The notes under the pieces were generated by a model that was not told the origin of the DNA, did not search any database, and saw only the letters and a list, made by a program, of their open reading frames with translations. The position numbers and the translations under genes were made by a program. A DNA stretch of 64,000 bases from assembly GCA_035250245.1 (NCBI GenBank), contig DATFFH010000095.1, positions 62,001 to 126,000 on the forward strand. Direction: 5' to 3'. Below, piece after piece: positions 60,471 to 64,000 of the stretch (its first letter is position 1; the number at the start of each line of letters is the position of its first letter). Source of the stretch: Luteimonas_C sp035250245 (lineage in GTDB: Bacteria > Pseudomonadota > Gammaproteobacteria > Xanthomonadales > Xanthomonadaceae).

Positions 60471-62789
60471 TCAGAACGTCAGCACCCATCCACCGATGAA
60501 CCCACCGACGTATTGCAGGCCATAACTCGCCCCGTCGCTCGGCCACATCCATATGGTTCCATTGGCGCACGTCCAGGCGATATCCGACTTCCCGTTGCCA
60601 TCAAAGTCGCCGAAGCTGCGCGGCGTGCAGGTATTGGAAACCGTCTGCGTCCAACTCCGGGCGACGCTGGAGCCGTTCATCACCCAGGTATTCAGCGATC
60701 CGGATGCCTCGTTGTACCAGTAAAGGTCCGATTTTCCGTCGCCATCGGCGTCGCCCGAGCCGACCAGCTGCCAGCCGCCGATGAAACCGCCTACGCCTTC
60801 CAGCCCATAACTCGTGCCGGTGCTCGGCCACGTCCAAACGGTACCGTTCGTGCACGTCCAGGCCACGTCCGCCTTCCCGTTGCCGTCGAAGTCGCCAACC
60901 GCCCTGGGGGTACACGTCGTAGAGGCCGCTTGCGTCCAACTGCGCTGATAGACCGGACCGTTCATGATCCAGGTGTTGAGTTGCGCGGTTGTCGGGTTGT
61001 GCCAGATGAGGTCGGCCTTGCCGTCGCCGTCGGTATCCCCTACGCCGAAGAGCGACCACCCGGAAACGAAGCCTCCCACATATTGCAGCCCATAGCTGGT
61101 GCCGTTGCTGGGCCACATCCAGACGCTGCCGTTGGTGCAAGTCCACACGAGGTCCGAGCGCCGATCGCCATCGAAATCGCCGACGCCGCGCGGAGAGCAT
61201 GTGTTGGATATCGATTGGGTCCAGCTGCGCTGGTAGACCGCGCCGCTCATGATCCAGGTGTTCATCTGAGCGCTGGATGCGTTGTACCAGTACAGGTCCG
61301 ATTTGCCGTCGCCGTCGGCGTCGTGCATCGCTCGCGCAGCCTGCCGGAACGACGCTATTATCGGGATGACCGCGTTCATGCTGCGTACGTTGTCCGACGC
61401 ATTGGCCACGCCCGTCGGCCGACCTTCATAGTTGACGTTCGGATTGGCGAAGTAACGGATGCTGCTTTGGTTCGCTCCTGGCAAAGCATAGGCCATGACC
61501 GTATAGAAGCCATTGCCGATGCTTTCGCGGTAGCCGTACGAGTAGGCATGCACGCCCGAATTCGGGCTGTTATCGACATTGTGCGCCTGGCCCATGTTAT
61601 GGCCCATTTCGTGCGCCATCGATTCGTCGCGGCAGAAATAGGTTTGGCCGTCGCCTTCGTCCACATCCCTGCCGTCGCTGACTACGGAATAGCCGAAGGG
61701 CGCGTCGGCCTGTTCGATACCGGTCTGGCCGGAGCCGATCAGCCAAGCGATGCCGCAACCGTTGTTCTGCGGCGTGCGGAAATCGCGCAGCAACACCACC
61801 AAGTCGGCGCCAAGGGCATCGCGGGCGGCGCGCAGCGATGCGAAGGCAGGATTAGGGGTCGACGGTCCGCTCTGGGTGTGCCCGCTCAACTCCTCCAATG
61901 CGGTGCCGTTGTCGCTGTCATCGCGGTAGTTGACCTGCTGGGCGCCGACCAGCCGAACCTGTGCGTTTACGCCGCTATTGATGTAGGCCTGATTGGTGAC
62001 ATCGATCAGGTAGTTGACCCGCGTGATCACCTCAGACTGCCCGAGTTCGGACGCCAAGCCGTTGGTATAGCCCACCAGCACGTCGACCGTGGTGGTCGCC
62101 AAGGCGCCGTCGGTGGCTACCATCGTAATATTGCTGTGCGCCCCGGGCGATTCGGACTGCGAGGCGTCGCCTACCGCACTGGGCGGCGGAACCAGCGCAT
62201 CCGTCGCAGCGCGCTTGCCACTGCCCATCGCGGCGATGCGGTTTCTGTCGACCTTGGCCAGCCACGACTGGCCGGCGGCCGTAGTCAGGCGCCAACTTTC
62301 GCCGTCGCTACCGGGAATGGTACCGAATACCGCCTTTTCACCGAAGGTGAGAACGACGTCGTTGCCGTTCCCGTCGCGACCGATCCAGCTCCAATTACCG
62401 TCCGGATGCTCGACATGGCGGTCGTAAGCCAAGGTAACGGCGCCTCCATCCGGAGTCGGCACTACGATGCGGCCGCCCTTGCGCGCGGCGTTGAAGGCAT
62501 GTTCCTCACTGAGCCTGACCTGGAAAGCAGCATGCGACTTCTGCGCGAGGCGCCGGTCGCGAGGCATCGCATACGCCAGCAGTTCGCCGCGATCGGGTAA
62601 AGAAGCGACACTGCGGGCTCCGCGCGCGCCTAACGTCGGGACGCTGGGAAGCTGGGCTTGCGGATCGAACGCTTCGGGTCGCGAATCGCGCAACGCTAAG
62701 GCCCTGGCGGAGGTGCGCGAAGAGTCCCAGTCGGCCGTGCATCCCGCCAGGAGGCCCAATACCATCATTCCACCGACATACCGGCGCAT
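60471..62789 (-). CDS. Secreted zinc metalloprotease (reprolysin-like) with C-terminal FG-GAP-type repeats
   Basis: 772 residues. Signal with lipobox-like LGLLAGC (Cys 17), a propeptide-like region to about residue 230, then a metzincin domain: H393-E-M-G-H397-N-M-G-Q-A-H403, the zinc motif, and a Met-turn at TVMAYALPG. Residues 490-772 are three tandem 95-residue units, each with two Asp/Gly loops (DADGDGKSD and DFDGNGKAD) of the integrin-like FG-GAP/VCBS kind that bind calcium, plus a conserved pair of Cys and a WMWPS motif. Probably an extracellular or surface protease; Lysobacter relatives secrete many. I start at the ATG at 62789. Confidence 0.85.
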   Translation of the reverse strand: MRRYVGGMMVLGLLAGCTADWDSSRTSARALALRDSRPEAFDPQAQLPSVPTLGARGARSVASLPDRGELLAYAMPRDRRLAQKSHAAFQVRLSEEHAFNAARKGGRIVVPTPDGGAVTLAYDRHVEHPDGNWSWIGRDGNGNDVVLTFGEKAVFGTIPGSDGESWRLTTAAGQSWLAKVDRNRIAAMGSGKRAATDALVPPPSAVGDASQSESPGAHSNITMVATDGALATTTVDVLVGYTNGLASELGQSEVITRVNYLIDVTNQAYINSGVNAQVRLVGAQQVNYRDDSDNGTALEELSGHTQSGPSTPNPAFASLRAARDALGADLVVLLRDFRTPQNNGCGIAWLIGSGQTGIEQADAPFGYSVVSDGRDVDEGDGQTYFCRDESMAHEMGHNMGQAHNVDNSPNSGVHAYSYGYRESIGNGFYTVMAYALPGANQSSIRYFANPNVNYEGRPTGVANASDNVRSMNAVIPIIASFRQAARAMHDADGDGKSDLYWYNASSAQMNTWIMSGAVYQRSWTQSISNTCSPRGVGDFDGDRRSDLVWTCTNGSVWMWPSNGTSYGLQYVGGFVSGWSLFGVGDTDGDGKADLIWHNPTTAQLNTWIMNGPVYQRSWTQAASTTCTPRAVGDFDGNGKADVAWTCTNGTVWTWPSTGTSYGLEGVGGFIGGWQLVGSGDADGDGKSDLYWYNEASGSLNTWVMNGSSVARSWTQTVSNTCTPRSFGDFDGNGKSDIAWTCANGTIWMWPSDGASYGLQYVGGFIGGWVLTF
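60474..61322 (-). repeat. Three tandem 285-bp coding repeats in the metalloprotease gene
   Basis: Residues 490-584, 585-679 and 680-772 correspond to DNA 61322-61038, 61037-60753 and 60752-60474. The units share NTWIMNG, RSWTQ, TCTPR, GDFDGNGK, WTCTNG and SYGL.YVGGF. The last unit lacks its final two to three residues. Unequal exchange could change their number. Confidence 0.85.
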
Positions 62790-62930
62790 CGCACGACCCC
62801 CGAGTTGCTGTCCGCCAAGCATACGGTGTTCGGGTATCCCGTTTCCCCCGTCGGTAGCCAGTAGCCGTTCATCTGACAGCAAAAGAGCTGAATTGGGATG
62901 CGCGTCGCACCCGTCGCCTAGACGGGGCGA

Positions 62931-63905
62931 TCAATACTCCTGCGCACGGTGCCATTGCCAGGCGGATGCGACGATCGCGGCGATATCGACGTGCCGGGGC
63001 CGCCAGCCCAACTCCCGCTCGGCTTTCCGCCCACTGGCGACCAAGCGATCGGGATCGCCGGGCCGCCGTCCGGCTACTCGGTAAGGAACGGCCCGGCCCG
63101 TGACCTGCGCTGCGGCAGCGACGACTTCCAGCACGCTGAAGCCGCGTCCATTGCCTAGGTTGAAGGTGTGCGCCCCGGAATGCCGCTGCAGGTATTCCAG
63201 TGCCAGCAAATGCGCTTTGGCCAGATCGCTTACATGAACGAAGTCGCGCACGCAGCTGCCATCGGGCGTGGCGTAATCGTCGCCATGCACCGTCAATTCG
63301 GGCCCAGTGCCGGCCGCGGCACGCAGCGCATTCGGAATCAGATGGGTTTCGGGCCGGTGTGCCTCTCCGTGGCGGCCGTCCGCCGACGCGCCGGCCGCAT
63401 TGAAATAGCGCAAGGCGACCGAACGCAGGCCGTATGCGGACGCGGCGTCGGCCAGGATCGTTTCCGCCATCAGCTTGCTTTTGCCGTAAGGGTTGATCGG
63501 TACGGTCGGGTGGTCTTCGTCGATCGTCTCGGCCTGCGGCCACCCGTAGACCGCCGCGGTCGAAGAGAACACGAGCATATCCGCTCCGCCCGCGCGCATC
63601 GCGCTGAGCAACGCGAGTGTGCCGCCGACGTTGTTGGCGTAATAGGCATAAGGGTCGGCGACGGACTCGGCGACCAGCGAACTCGCGCAAAAATGCATGA
63701 CGGCATCGAAAGCGTGTGCCGTGAAAGCCTGCTGCAGCGCACCTGCGTCGAGCAAATCGGCATGGATCAGAGCCGCATCGCCGATCGCCTCGGCGTGCCC
63801 GGTCGACAGATTGTCGTAAACCACCGGTTCGTGGCCGTCCGCAGCAAGGCGCCGGACCATGTGCGAGCCGATGTAGCCGGCGCCGCCGCAAACCAGGATC
63901 TTCAT
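62931..63905 (-). CDS. galE: GalE, UDP-glucose 4-epimerase
   Basis: Interconverts UDP-glucose and UDP-galactose with tightly bound NAD. 324 residues: GGAGYIGSHMVRRL (NAD loop), YDNLSTGH, FSSTAAVYGWPQ with the catalytic Ser, INPYGKSKLMAE (Tyr-x3-Lys), LRYFNAAGAS and CVRDFVHVSDLAKAHLLAL. Feeds surface polysaccharide synthesis. It stands after a possible CoA-transferase gene on the same strand with 17 bp between, an arrangement of no clear meaning. Confidence 0.94.
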   Translation of the reverse strand: MKILVCGGAGYIGSHMVRRLAADGHEPVVYDNLSTGHAEAIGDAALIHADLLDAGALQQAFTAHAFDAVMHFCASSLVAESVADPYAYYANNVGGTLALLSAMRAGGADMLVFSSTAAVYGWPQAETIDEDHPTVPINPYGKSKLMAETILADAASAYGLRSVALRYFNAAGASADGRHGEAHRPETHLIPNALRAAAGTGPELTVHGDDYATPDGSCVRDFVHVSDLAKAHLLALEYLQRHSGAHTFNLGNGRGFSVLEVVAAAAQVTGRAVPYRVAGRRPGDPDRLVASGRKAERELGWRPRHVDIAAIVASAWQWHRAQEY

Positions 63906-63922
63906 GGCCGCAGGCCCGCGCC

Positions 63923-64000
63923 TTAGGAAACGAACGGCACGCCGGTCTTTTCGCGCAGTTCCTGCTCGCTCACGTCCGGTGCGGTTTCCACCAGTTTCAA
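63923..64000 (-). CDS. C-terminal end of a probable 3-oxoacid CoA-transferase subunit B
   Basis: Only 25 codons before the TAA at 63923-63925 are inside the window. They read LKLVETAPDVSEQELREKTG then VPFVS, the usual ending of the beta subunit of succinyl-CoA:3-ketoacid CoA transferases (LVE.APG.S..EL..KT). The assignment rests on this short tail alone. Confidence 0.55.
   Translation of the reverse strand: MKLVETAPDVSEQELREKTGVPFVS

Overview
The window is a 64 kb piece of a high-GC gammaproteobacterial chromosome. Protein sequences, gene order (dcw cluster; ribD to thiL; lptFG facing pepA-holC-valS) and the GTAG-headed palindromic repeats point to Xanthomonadaceae, most likely Lysobacter or a close relative; the genus is inference. 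It is almost entirely housekeeping chromosome. I see no phage, plasmid, IS transposase, CRISPR array or tRNA gene, and one RNA gene (RNase P RNA).

Layout. 1-7.4 kb, minus strand: start of the division and cell-wall cluster, mraZ-rsmH-ftsL-ftsI-murE-murF-mraY, with short overlaps at every junction and a recognisable promoter and candidate MraZ boxes. 7.6-11.1 kb, plus: three small envelope lipoproteins (one OmpA-like) and a serine hydrolase. 11.6-13.3 kb, minus: rnpB with terminator, then chrA. 13.5-18.6 kb: rsmI facing away from an LpoA-like lipoprotein gene, yraN, an FAD-linked oxidase and a small exported protein. 18.8-26.9 kb, minus: glyA, nrdR, ribD, a methyltransferase, an FMN riboswitch, ribE, ribBA, ribH, nusB, thiL. 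27-31.4 kb, plus: lpxO, ettA, map, pyrF. 31.6-40.2 kb, minus: two glycosyltransferases, purL, a small exported protein, dsbC, xerD. 40.2-50 kb: an RDD gene, lptFG, pepA-holC-valS, rimI-holD-pssA. 50-57.8 kb: two DUF4124 proteins, proS, a threonine/serine exporter homologue, and an MCE lipid-transport operon. 58-64 kb: alkB, ETF-ubiquinone oxidoreductase, a secreted metalloprotease with three 95-residue calcium-type repeats, galE, and the end of a probable CoA-transferase gene.

The striking feature is repeat load. At least eight families of short palindromes with a GTAG or GTGG head (REP/SMAG-like, lettered A-H here), plus CATTCCCGC (I) and CCCTCTCCC (J) families, fill most gaps. Copies from three different families also lie in frame inside three essential genes: family H in murF, J in purL and A in valS. 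Two convergent gene pairs are separated only by a family A element whose two GTAG ends supply both genes' TAG stop codons. Family A behaves as a roughly 120-185 bp MITE-like unit with about 30 bp inverted ends and a shared internal motif. No REP-associated transposase gene lies in the window. This in-frame, stop-codon-donating use of palindromes resembles the Rickettsia palindromic elements and is my main candidate for something under-described.
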